Assembly (NCBI GenBank): GCA_036897095.1
Contig: JAYMSP010002596.1
Location: 1 to 23,359, forward strand
Source: Plantago elongata
Lineage: Eukaryota; Streptophyta; Magnoliopsida; Lamiales; Plantaginaceae
Direction: 5' to 3'
Length of the DNA: 23,359 bases
The notes beneath the pieces were generated by a model. That model did no database searches. It had not been told where the DNA came from and saw only the letters and a program-made list of their open reading frames with translations. Made by a program: the position numbers and the translations under genes. How positions within the stretch are numbered: the stretch's first letter is position 1; each line of letters starts with the position of its first letter. Of the stretch, positions 9,668-18,936 are shown one piece after another.

Positions 9668-9861
9668 GAATGCGGATCTTGGCCGCTATGACTATATTAG
9701 ATATGAGTCTGTACTCTTTATATGGGGTCATTGAGTATGTGAAAATAGTGGGAGCTAAATATTACTAAAGTCCATGTATATTTAGTTATTGTTTGTGATC
9801 CGGAATTTTATTTTTAATATTAATTCCTAGTTTATAGTTACTTCTCTAAGTCCATGAAAAT

Positions 9862-10400
9862 ATGTCTAATTTATCCATCAAAAGCATCTTAGATAAGCAC
9901 TTTCTGACTGGGCCAAACTTTATGGATTGGATCTGGAATGTGCGCTTGGTTCTCAGTTAAGAAAAGATTGAATGTGTGTTCGACACGCATATCCCGGTTA
10001 GACCAGTCGATGTTGTTGAGCTTGCTAATTGTGATGAGGCTCCTCGACAAAAGCATGTTGATTATGCTAGTAATGTATAGTCTGTGATGCTCGCCTCCAT
10101 GTGCATGGAGCAGCATAGGCAACATAAGATGATGCCTTATGAGATATCCGATCATCTCAAGAGTCATGTTGACTCTCAGTATAAGAGTCTCGAGTTTGAC
10201 TTGCTAAAGAGCTCTTATAATGCAGACTAGATGAAATTGGAAATGTATCAGAATATGTTCTCAAAATGATTAGATTAATTGAGCTGACAACAGTCGACAT
10301 CAAATTTGAGAATAATGTGTATGTCATTTTATTCTTCAATCCCTTCAAAATTCATATTCCACGTTCACTGTGAACTATAATGTGAATGCAAAGGAGATGC
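9862..10400 (+). pseudogene. Copia A gag (UBN2-type capsid), degenerate
   Basis: The gag polyprotein forms the cytoplasmic particle that packages element RNA. The ATG at 9862 opens MSNLSIKSILDKHFLTGPNF followed by MDWIWNVRLVL, matching the start of plant copia gag proteins. The frame is kept for over 350 bases through KHVDYASNV and LASMCMEQHRQHKM to SLEFDLLKSSYNAD. It is interrupted by at least three in-frame stops: TAA at 9958-9960, TAG at 10078-10080 and TAG at 10228-10230. The zinc knuckle expected toward the C-terminus is not visible; the region 10230-10420 looks eroded. The remnant is clear, the boundaries approximate. Confidence 0.8.
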
Positions 10401-10420
10401 CATTACCTTAGCATTACAAC

Positions 10421-10740
10421 ATGCTGAAAACTTATGGTCAGACCATAAACGAAGGAAAGAGTATGTTTGTCGTTGAGATAAATATGTCTATAAGTAATAC
10501 TAAATGTTGGTTATTAGATACAACATGTGGCTCGCACGTTTGTAATGATGTGAAAGGCATATATGATAGCAAACCGGTTAGACAAAGGGAAGTTGACCTA
10601 CACGTGGAAATCGGAGCAAGTGTTGTTGCCGAGCGTATAGGAACATACAGATTAGATCTACCCTCGGGAATTATTTGGAACCCAATAATTGTTATTATGT
10701 TCCTTAAATTTTTGGAAAGATTATTTCCATTCATGTGTTA
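10421..10740 (+). pseudogene. Copia A aspartic protease, catalytic motif damaged
   Basis: The open frame contains CWLLDTTCGSHVCNDVKGIY, the retropepsin-like active-site block of copia elements, which normally reads D-T-G-C-G-S-H-x-C-N. The active-site glycine is threonine here (DTT). The downstream EVDLHVEIGASVVAERIGTY and LDLPSGIIW match the rest of the domain. The enzyme would cleave Gag-Pol. With the changed motif and an early stop at 10739-10741 it cannot be functional. Confidence 0.82.
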
Positions 10741-11950
10741 GACAACATTGTGGGTTATTCCTTTCATGTTGCAAATAGTAATTGTTATATTTTACATAAT
10801 GATATCAACCATGGAATTGCCCCTCTAAAGAATGGTTTATATTTACTTAATTGTAGACATAATATATTTCATTTGCAAAACAAGAGGCCAAAATTAAGTA
10901 ATGCTAAGAATCCTACCTACTTGTGGCTTTGTAGACTTGATCACATCAATGAGACATGGATTGCACGATTAAATAAGTTAGACTAGTTAACTTCATTTGA
11001 TTTTGAATCATATGGAAATTGTGAATCATGTCTCAAAGGAATGATGACCAATAAACCCCTTCTAGGAAAGGGAGAACGAGCCGAGAAGGTACATGAGTTA
11101 GTCCATACTGATGAGCGTGGACCTTTTGCAACTCAAGCTAGGTGAGATTTTTGATACTTCATAACTATTACCGACGACTTCTCTATGTTTGGACATGTGT
11201 TTCTTACGAAGCATAAATCTGAATTTGAAAGGTTCAAAGAGTATAGGAATGAAGTAGAAAACCGACTCGAAGCAAGTATTAGGACTCAACGATCAGATCG
11301 ATGAGGACAGTACTTGAGCAAAGACTTAACAGATAACTTAAAAAGATAAATGAGATTAGATCTCAATGGAAACCTCCTGGAACACCATAACCGAATGAAG
11401 TTTCATAAAGGAGAAATCGAACCTTGTTAGACATGGTAAGATCCATGTTGAGCTTCTCGACTCTTCCAACATTTTTATGGGGATATGCATTACAAAATTT
11501 AATTTACATTTTGAATTGTGTTCCATCTAAGTTAGTTGAGGCTACACCATATGAGTTATGGCATAGTAAGAGGCATGTTCTTTCACATATGCGAACTTGG
11601 GGTTGTCTGGCATATATAAAGAAAATGATGACTGACAAGTTGGAAACGAAAAGTGAACAATGTTACTTCGTTGGTTATCCTAGGGAAACCAGAGGTTACT
11701 ATTTCTATTCTTGCGATGAACACGAGATAATCATTTCTGGGAATGCAATTTTTTGGAAGACGACTTCGTCTTCAAGGAACAAAATTTCGACATAATAGAA
11801 CTTGAAGAAATTCAAGAACCACGAAATAACATTGAGGTTGAAGAGTTGTCAAATAGAGTTGCCAACGATTCAGTAGGAGCAATAGGAGGAACGTGTACTG
11901 GAAGCATGTCACTTGGTGGACATCTTACAGTCAGTGGGAGCAAAATATAA
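10735..11950 (+). pseudogene. Copia A GAG-pre-integrase and integrase, catalytic Glu turned into a stop
   Basis: The pre-integrase segment YLWLCRLDHINETWIARLNK is followed after a TAG (10984-10986) by CESCLKGMMT. This is the HHCC zinc finger with the first His (normally LWHCRLGH) replaced by Leu. The core begins at LVHTDERGPF (first Asp), has ITDDFSMFGHVFLT and the second acidic block RSDR, then a TGA and GQYLS. The block that should hold the catalytic Glu reads G-T-P[21 protein letters not shown], so the glutamate codon GAA has become TAA (11407-11409). The C-terminal part is open: [20 protein letters not shown], then [11 protein letters not shown], and [16 protein letters not shown]. The enzyme would insert element DNA; this copy cannot. 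Confidence 0.85.
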
Positions 11951-12213
11951 GATGTTTCACGACCACAAAAGTCCTCTTCCATTACCGGCAGAATCGGTTA
12001 TGAAAACCAATTTGTTGACATCTCAAGGGCCAGTCTTGGACAATGCTCCTGAGATAGCTCTGAGTGTAGGATAGTCTGACACTCAAGAACCTAAACACGA
12101 TCGGAATGAAGAATGAGAACAAACGCTAGTAGTTGTGCCACAAAGTAAGAGAAGGGGACGGGTTGTACATGAACAAGTAGTCACAGTTAGGAGGTCCAAA
12201 AGGAAAAGGTAGG

Positions 12214-13110
12214 TTGAATCTACTCTTGGAGAATCATGAGGATGATGTCGTAGATTCACCTGATCTAGATGACCCTAAGACCTACACCGAGGCAATGTTG
12301 GACAATGACTTGGAGAGGTGGCAAGAAACCATGAAATCTGAAATAAATTCTATGTATCATAATCAAGTTTGGAACTTGGTTGAATTGTCAGACGGGGTTA
12401 GACTGATTGGATGCAAATGTGTTTTCAAGTGGAAAACTGATGTTGACGGCAAAGATACAAACCTTCAAGGCTAGGTTGGTGGAAAAAAGCTATAATCAAA
12501 GACATGGTGTCGATTATGATGAAAGCCCTTTTCAACTGTTGCTAAAACCAAGTTTGTACATATTTTACTTTCTATAGTTGCATATCATGATTATGAGATT
12601 TTGCAAATGACTGTGAAAGCCCGCTTTCTTCAATGGAAGCCTGAACGAGGTGTATAAGATACGACCTGAGGGTTTCATATCTAAGTCAAATCTCAAATCT
12701 GTATGCAAGCTCCAGTTGTCCATTTTTGGACTTAAGCAAGCCTCTAGGAGATGGAATATCCGTTTTGATGAAGCTATCAAATGGTTTGATTGCCAAGATC
12801 CATGCGTTTACTTAAAACACAACGATGAATGAATTGTTTTCATGGTTGTATATGTGAATGACATTCTAATCATGGAAAACAATACCCCCTTACAGTCAGT
12901 GAAAGATTGGTTGTCCAAAACCTTCTTAATATGGGATTTGAAGGATTTGGGTGAAGCCTGTTACATACTTGGCATCAGGATCCATGGGGATAGAGCCAAC
13001 AACATGCTAAGGCTGTCACACTACCTAAATAGACAAGATGAAGAGGCGTTGCAGAATGGAAGAATTCAAGAAGTGATTCATTTCATCGAGTCATGATGTA
13101 TTTATGTCAG
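12214..13110 (+). pseudogene. Copia A reverse transcriptase (RVT_2), frameshifted
   Basis: It starts with DPKTYTEAMLDNDLERWQET and SEINSMYHNQVWNLVE, then GCKCVFKWKTDVDGK, the standard copia RT entry. A frameshift near 12460 moves reading to KARLV...HGVDYDES. Further breaks occur between 12530 and 12660. Fragments LSIFGLKQASRRWNIRFDEA (12650-12832) and VVYVNDILIM (12842 on) follow. The metal-binding Y-V-D-D is Y-V-N-D here, so a catalytic aspartate is gone. LSKTFLIWDLKDLGEACYIL closes the palm-thumb region. The enzyme would copy element RNA to DNA. Confidence 0.87.
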
Positions 13111-13147
13111 GGAAGGATAGTCCTTCAACTGAAGAAGAAATTGCACT

Positions 13148-13770
13148 ATGCTAGATATGACTTTCACGCTTAGTATCACTTGTCGTCACCAGAAGAGTCC
13201 CTGTGTTAGGACTGTTGTTAAGTCGATCCTTAAGTATCTTAGACGAACTAAGGATCACTTTTTGGTATATGGTAGACTGCCGGAGCTGATGACATCTAGG
13301 TATGTCGATGTCGGTTTCCAATCTGAGCAGAATGATTACAATCACAAACTGGGTATGTGTTTGTATTCAATGATGGAGTTGTCAGCTGGAATAGCTGGAA
13401 GAAGGCAACTATTGTTGATTCTGCGACAGAGTCCGAGTACATTGCTGCATCAGAAGCCGTGGAGGCTGTCTTGATGAATGAGTTCCTAAAGAAACTATGA
13501 GTAGTTTCTAGCGTTGGACCGTTAAGAGTATATTGTGACAACACTGGGTTGTTTCACATGTAAAGGAACCAAGATCTACTAACGGGAACAAGCATGTACC
13601 TAGGAAATACCATTTCATTTGAGAAATGGTAGCTAAAGGAGAAGTATCTATAGAACGTGTCACCACTGGGGACAATGTGGCTGACCCTTTCACCAAAGCC
13701 TTGAGTTAGGCGAAACATGTCAGACATTTTTCGCAAACATAAACATTAGACATATGGCTGATTGGCTCTA
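13148..13770 (+). pseudogene. Copia A RNase H and C-terminus, degenerate
   Basis: CRHQKSPCVRTVVKSILKYL and RRTKDHFLVYG lead into RNase H. After a frameshift near 13375 the text reads VVSWNSWKKATIVDSATESE and YIAASEAVEAVLMNEFLKKL, stop, then RVYCDNTG. It ends ERVTTGDNVADPFTKALS followed by a stop at 13708-13710. RNase H would remove the RNA strand during reverse transcription. The order and motifs match copia pol; several stops and shifts make it inactive. Confidence 0.82.
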
Positions 13771-13773
13771 GGC

Positions 13774-13785
13774 CAAGTGGGAGAT
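13774..13785 (+). other. Polypurine tract of copia A
   Basis: caagtgggagat lies immediately before the TG that opens the 3' LTR at 13786. It is the usual plus-strand priming site in this lineage (AAGTGGGAGAT next to the LTR). Confidence 0.8.
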
Positions 13786-15614
13786 TGAAAGTATGTATGT
13801 CCTAGAGACAACCGTTTATAATGATGATATATACTATGATCACAATCAAGTCTATTATTGTTTATAATATTGACATTGCATTTATTGAATTGATTATTTG
13901 GTTGTTTGAATAATTCGATAAGATGTTCCCTTGGACTACACGTTATCACCAAGTGTGTGAGAACTTGGATGACATAACGTAAGTTCTAAAATGACCCCAA
14001 TCGAATGTCATTAAGATTAGGGATATTAATGACACGCTGGAGATTGTCATGTGATCTGTATCATATTCTTAGAGAATGTAGGAGCTCTCGCGACTACGAA
14101 TGACTTGGTCATTCATGATGGATACATGGACACCTTTGATGGTGTTGGTAGACCCGCCGAGAAATCATTTGGTTAATTCTATTCATGTCTATGGAAGTAT
14201 CGGTTTGTAAGGTGATGTATTAGTCCTCTGACTTGAGGTTAATACTACTACATGTATGAACTGGTGTACTTTGACCATGACCAATGCTTGCACTCCAAAT
14301 GGGGTAGACACGACATGCGTTGGGTACATCATGGAGCACATGAGAGTAGTAGTTGAGCCAAGATAGGATTCATTCCTCGCAATAGACATTGGAGAGAATA
14401 CTTTACATCTCATAGTTAGGTTGATCGTTAGTCATTGGCCAATGCATTACGATGTATTCAAAATGGTTTTTGAATATGATCGAGGATCAACTAAAAAGAT
14501 TGAGAAAGAAATGAATAAGTTATTGGAGGAGACATGAAACAAAGTTCTAAACTTATTTGAGTATTCGTGAATGAAAGGACCGTACCATTATTAGAGTCTT
14601 ACATTACAGGTGGTTTGTATATCCTCACAAACATCCTTGTATATTAATATTGTCCGGTAAATTATCTAGGAGTTTCACCGTGAACCTAATTGGATTAGTA
14701 CTTAATTTATAAGGCCCTATGGGTCACACTATATTGAGAATACTTTACCAAACCAGAGATGGTGATATGGATTATTTATTGTAAATAATACAAGAATATT
14801 ATATATTGTAAATAATATGAGAATAATTTTAGTTGGTTTAAATTGGACTTGAACAATTAAAATAATGTTATATTTGGATTAATTTGAAATTAAAGTCCAT
14901 TAATAAGGCTGGGCTTGATATATCAAATGGGCCACAAAAATAAAAGGAGGAGAAGAGAGTAAGCTGGGCCGTTTGGCCAGCATGGAGGAACACGGGCACG
15001 TGTAACACACTCGCCCAGGGAGATGAAACATGGGGACGTGCATCCCCATTAGTACTCCCACTTTCTCATTTGCATTTGGTGCTCATCTTTCCTTTCACGT
15101 TTTTTGGGCTCATTTGGTCTTGTAGTTAATGGTGGTTTGATTGTTATTAGTGATGATCAGTTTTCATTTCTTGGAGAAATGTTACTATTAGATATAACTT
15201 TGTAAAATTACACCATATGAAAAACAAGAGATAATGGAAGACAAAAATTCGATTTTTAGTCTTATACACATATTCTCTACATCCGAACACAAGAACATCC
15301 TAGCGTTTTTCTTGGTACAAGGAACTCCTGTGGAATACCGAGGTTTGAGGAACAACAAACAATCTGGATTCGTACGAGGAGTGGAACATACTCGAAGAGG
15401 GATTAGAGGAACTCAAAGTAGGGATTGCAATCGCAAAGGAGCATGTTCGAGCTTGCTGATTAGGAATTGCAAACCGCTAGCATTAATCAGAGCTATTAGA
15501 GTAAGCTTTTTATCTATGATTAGCACATTAAATTACTATTATCATGTTGGTCTAATTTTTTTTGAAATTCCACTGCGTGTGCTTAAAGTACAATCTGACC
15601 GAAATATACCAACA
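13786..15614 (+). repeat. Copia A 3' LTR
   Basis: Starts tgaaagtatgtatgtc and ends ataccaaca, so the canonical TG...CA ends are kept on this side. It is colinear with 6376-8200, with scattered substitutions. The target duplication cgtcc (15615-15619) follows directly. The G-box/hairpin block recurs at about 14997-15049. Confidence 0.92.
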
Positions 15615-17051
15615 CGTCCCTCTGATGCTAATCTTATTCGATCTATGTTGATTTTTCGGCATAAGAAGAATTTTGATGGTTCTTTTAAGCGTCACAAGGC
15701 TCGTCTTGTTTGTGATGGCTTGTCTCAACAGGTTGGTGTTGGTTGTGACGAGACTTTTAGTCCGGTTTTCAAACCGGCTACTATCCAGATTGTTCTAAGC
15801 ATTGCTCTTTCTCGCTCGGGGTTTACTCATCAACTGGATGTCAATAATGCTCTTCTTCGTGGCAATTTTAACGAAACAGTTTATATGCATCAACCTTTGG
15901 GATTTAAGGATAAAACACATCCGGATTATGTGTGTCTATTGAAAAAGTCTCCTTATGGTTTGAAGCAAGCCCCTCGAGCCTGGTACCAACGTTTTGTTGA
16001 TTTCATTGGCACTATTGGTTTATGTCATAGCCAGTCAAATCACTCGCTCTTCATCTACTCTTGAGGTACCGGCACCGCCTATCTTCTCCTTTATGTGGAC
16101 GACATTATTCTCACTACTTCTTCCAATGCCCTTCGGTTATCCTTTATGAAGTTGCTTAGTGCAGAATTTGCAATGAAGGACTTAGGCCTTTTGACATATT
16201 TCTTGGGAATCTCGGTTATTTGCACATCAGCCGGCATGTTTCTCTCTCAACAAAATTATGCCACCAATATCATTGAGCGATCCGGTATGTCCCAATGCAA
16301 GCCGTGTCTCACTCATGTCGACACAAGCAGCAAGCTCGGTTCCGAAGTTGGCTCTTCGTGTGACGACCCCAATCTGTATCAATCTCATGGAGGTGCCTTG
16401 CAATATCTAACCTTTACTCGTCCCGATATCTCCTATGCGGTTCAGCAGGTTTTCCTTTATATGTATGACCCACGACTTTATCACATGAACGCTCTCAAGC
16501 GTACCATTCGCTATATCTAAGGCATTAGTTCTCTCAGTTTACATCTCTACAAGACCACGGTTAGCTTACTTGTCTCCTACACAGATGCCGATTGGGGCGG
16601 CTGTCTGGACACTCGTCGTTCTACTTTCGGCTATTGTGTTTTTCTTGGTGACAACCTTATTTCCTGGTCTTCTAAACGTCAACCGACGATCTCCAAATCT
16701 AGTGCTGAGGCTGAGTATTGTGGCGTTGCCAACGTCCTTTCTGAGTCTTGTTGGCTTCGCAATCTTCTTCTGGAGCTCCGTTGTCCGATTTCCAAAGCTA
16801 CTCTGGTCTATTGTGACAATGTCAGTGCCATCTATCTTTCCGACAACCCCGTGCAACACCAACGCACGAAACACATTGAGATGGGCATTCACTTCATCCG
16901 AGAAAAGGTTTCTAAGGGCGAAGTTCGTATTCATCATGTTCCTTCTTGCTATCAAATAGCAGATATCTTCACGAAAGGGCTTCCACACATACTCTTTGAT
17001 GATTTTCGTAATAGTCTTAGTGTTAATTTCCTCCCATTTCGACTGTGGGGT
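15615..17051 (+). pseudogene. Copia B reverse transcriptase and RNase H, right fragment (two stops, frame otherwise kept)
   Basis: This continues 6332-6375 after the copia A insertion. RT blocks in order: RPSDANLIRSMLIFRHKK, RHKARLVCDGLSQQVGV, DETFSPVFKPATIQ, HQLDVNNALLRGNFNETVY, SPYGLKQAPRAWYQRF, LLLYVDDIILTTS (catalytic YVDD intact), MKDLGLLTYFLGISV. RNase H follows: [48 protein letters not shown], and [19 protein letters not shown]. It closes with [20 protein letters not shown]. One frame covers the whole stretch, with stops only at 16062-16064 (TGA where relatives have Arg) and 16518-16520 (TAA where relatives have Gln). Both fit C-to-T decay. Different in sequence and codon use from copia A, so a distinct family. 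Confidence 0.9.
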
Positions 17052-17217
17052 TGTGGTAGACTATATAATTATATTAACAATAGAATAGTATATGTATTAG
17101 ATTCCTAGTTAGATTAGTCTTCTATCCTAATTAGATTAGACATAACTTCTTGTAACTTGTATATATACTTTAAAATATTTTATAAATATACACGATTAAT
17201 TATTCAATAATCTTATA
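17052..17217 (+). repeat. Copia B 3' LTR (short, about 165 bp)
   Basis: After a purine-rich gactgtggggt the sequence tgtggtagactatataatta begins. It has the short AT-rich layout of this copia family's LTR: repeated tagattagatt text and a tatatatac box near 17158. The right edge is unclear because no CA end or flanking duplication can be matched without the left LTR, which lies outside the window. Confidence 0.55.
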
Positions 17218-17922
17218 CTAAAAAAAATGACCTATTCAATCTTGAAACACACAAAGAAATCGTTGTATGTGGACAAAATTTGCAGCAGGACTCCAAAATC
17301 AGTCACTAGAAGAGCACTTTGGTAGGATTCTCAAAAAATTACCTAAAGGTAAAAAAATAATAAAGTGTTGAAATATCAAAATCTTAAGAATTCTAAAATA
17401 CTATGGGCCACAAAACTCTAATTCTATACTTAAGGACTCCCTAAAATATTGCTCAACCTAAAATATTGCTTAAAGATAGGAGCTGCCTAAAATAATGCTC
17501 AAAGATAGGTAGCTCCTATAATTTTTTGAAGAGTAAATTATGTGGGCTCATATATTAATTTGGTAATTTTATGCATAAATTAGGATAATGTATTAGAAGG
17601 ATAATTATGAGATAGTAGTTGAGGTAATATGTATTGGGAGGATAAAATTTTATGAGATAAGTGATCTAAGTAATAGGGTGAATGCAATTTATTCAGGCAT
17701 AACATAAACCTCAGTACTTTCTTACAAAATTGTGTAAAACCATTTTCGGCAAAGAATGAGGGCAAATTAGGAAGATGGTATGGCCAGTGTGAAGCTGGGC
17801 GTTAGGTGTATAAATGGAAAAGGTGTTGGGCGCTGGCCGCTGAGTGAGCATCAACATCAAATTAGACGCTGGCACCAATTTTCCCTTGTTCTTACTTCTG
17901 CCAAAGTTGGTGGGCTATTGAA

Positions 17923-18057
17923 ATGAGTAGCATCCCAATAGGCAATAGTCATCAGCTCGAAATTAAGAGTTTGAAGGAGCTCTGCACCCGGCGAAAACGA
18001 TCCACTGAGTTTGGGCAAAAGAGCTTCGCACTAAAGTCCAAACCAAGTTCTTTGTAG
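17923..18057 (+). CDS. Possible small ORF of unknown function
   Basis: A 44-residue frame begins MSSIPIGNSHQLEIKSLKEL and continues CTRRKRSTEFG to a stop at 18055-18057. A TATA-like tataaat sits at 17809-17815, about 114 bp upstream of the ATG, and the intervening DNA is less AT-rich than its surroundings. The peptide is basic, has no signal peptide or membrane segment, and matches no family I know. It could be a first exon left from a broken gene, or chance. Low confidence. Confidence 0.2.
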   Translation: MSSIPIGNSHQLEIKSLKELCTRRKRSTEFGQKSFALKSKPSSL

Positions 18058-18406
18058 ACTCTACTTTTTAAGTTTAAAGCCTTTTCTTCGGTGACTTAGT
18101 TTCCATCCACTAATTCTACCACAATAATTTAATTTATACATGAACGAATTACGATTGATTGTTTAAAAGAGACATTGGACCAATTTTTTATTGCAAAATA
18201 GTACTGGCTTATTCTATAGATAACATGATTATATAACCCACAACTAAATATGCATTTACAAATAAACAAAAACTAATTATTTGTTTCTCAACATGATTAC
18301 ATGAACTAATATAAAAATGGTAATCAAAAGCATATAGTGTTTTTGGGTGATAATCTTTAATTCTTTATTATTGAGGGGGTGAAATCTGAGTGTTAGTAGG
18401 TCTTGA

Positions 18407-18530
18407 GAATTAAGGGGAAGTGAGACTTAAGGTGAGGTAAACCTCGAGGGGCAATGAGCTCGAGGTGCGGTGAACCTTAAGGGGTGATGAGTCGGGGGAT
18501 GGTTAAACCTCTTTTTGGTGAGGTGAACTA
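18407..18530 (+). repeat. 33-bp G-rich minisatellite-like repeat
   Basis: Units of the form cttaaggtgaggtaaacct plus cgaggggcaatgag start at 18426, 18459 and about 18491, spaced about 33 bp. Partial copies flank them. Conservation falls toward both ends. Confidence 0.7.
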
Positions 18531-18694
18531 GAAAACAAGAGATAATGAGTTTTACCTTTTTTTGACCGGTTTGCTTTGCACAAATTAAATTTAAAATGTA
18601 TTGATTGTTGGGTCAGTAAAAACTCGGACCTATAAATTTAAGAGAGTGGAATATTAGAAGTTGTTAATTACCTTAATTAGGAGCTAACATTCTA

Positions 18695-18934
18695 CTATTT
18701 TTCCCGTCCCATCAAACTTTATAGGGTTGGTGTGTAGTTTTATGTAAAAAGTTAAAAGTAATGATAAAAGATGGAGAAAAGTGTAATTTTAATGGCAAAA
18801 TATGTAAATTTGATGTAAAGTTGAGATTGTTTATTATTTGTTAGTGGTGGGATAAATTTTTTTTTTAGTAATGTATAAAATTTAATAGTACGATTTAAAA
18901 AGACAAATGTATGAAGTTTGTAGAACGGAGAGAC
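18695..18934. mobile_element. Stowaway-like (Tc1/mariner) MITE
   Basis: A 240-bp AT-rich, non-coding segment lies between TA dinucleotides (18693-18694 and 18935-18936). Its ends are imperfect inverted repeats: the left end has ccgtcccatcaaacttta, and the right end read in reverse has ccgttctacaaacttca. This follows the ...CTCCCTCCGTYCC... terminus of plant Stowaway elements. It has no coding capacity and would depend on a mariner transposase elsewhere. Confidence 0.7.
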
Positions 18935-18936
18935 TA

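Larger units (their letters stand above)
8201..9861 (+). other. Copia A untranslated leader
   Basis: A 1.66-kb stretch without a coding frame lies between the 5' LTR and the gag ATG. I could not find a convincing primer-binding site (the common tggtatcagagc for initiator Met-tRNA) just after the LTR, so it may be mutated. The leader contains a 21-bp hairpin at 8726-8746 (8-bp arms), a 45-46 bp repeat (9187-9320) and a two-tier hairpin (9624-9667). Antisense ORFs here show no recognisable domain. Confidence 0.6.
6376..15614 (+). mobile_element. Copia A: Ty1/copia LTR retrotransposon, nearly full length, decayed
   Basis: A 9.24-kb element with two LTRs of about 1.83 kb, flanked by 5-bp duplications tgtcc (6371-6375) and cgtcc (15615-15619). 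Internal order is long leader, gag, protease, integrase, RT, RNase H and a polypurine tract, the Ty1/copia order. It is inserted within the RT gene of copia B. The left duplication differs from the right by one C-to-T change. The right copy gives the arginine expected in the family, so the left one mutated. Hand comparison of the first ~236 bp of the LTRs shows about 14 differences (roughly 94% identity), so the insertion is not recent. Every open reading frame in it is broken. Confidence 0.92.
17218..18690. other. Non-coding interval with short repeats
   Basis: AT-rich DNA without a convincing gene. It holds a small direct repeat at 17440-17516 (cctaaaat at 17440, 17457 and 17486, twice followed by gctYaaagatagg), a weak 44-codon ORF (17923-18057) and a 33-bp minisatellite-like block (18407-18530). 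Confidence 0.6.

Noticed and set aside
9889-10348. Antisense ORFs over gag
   Set aside because: Shadows of the + strand gag remnant, which matches the family.
16566-16988. 140-codon antisense ORF and a 129-codon shifted + strand ORF over RNase H
   Set aside because: Both are out-of-frame readings of the copia B RNase H, whose proper frame is clear.
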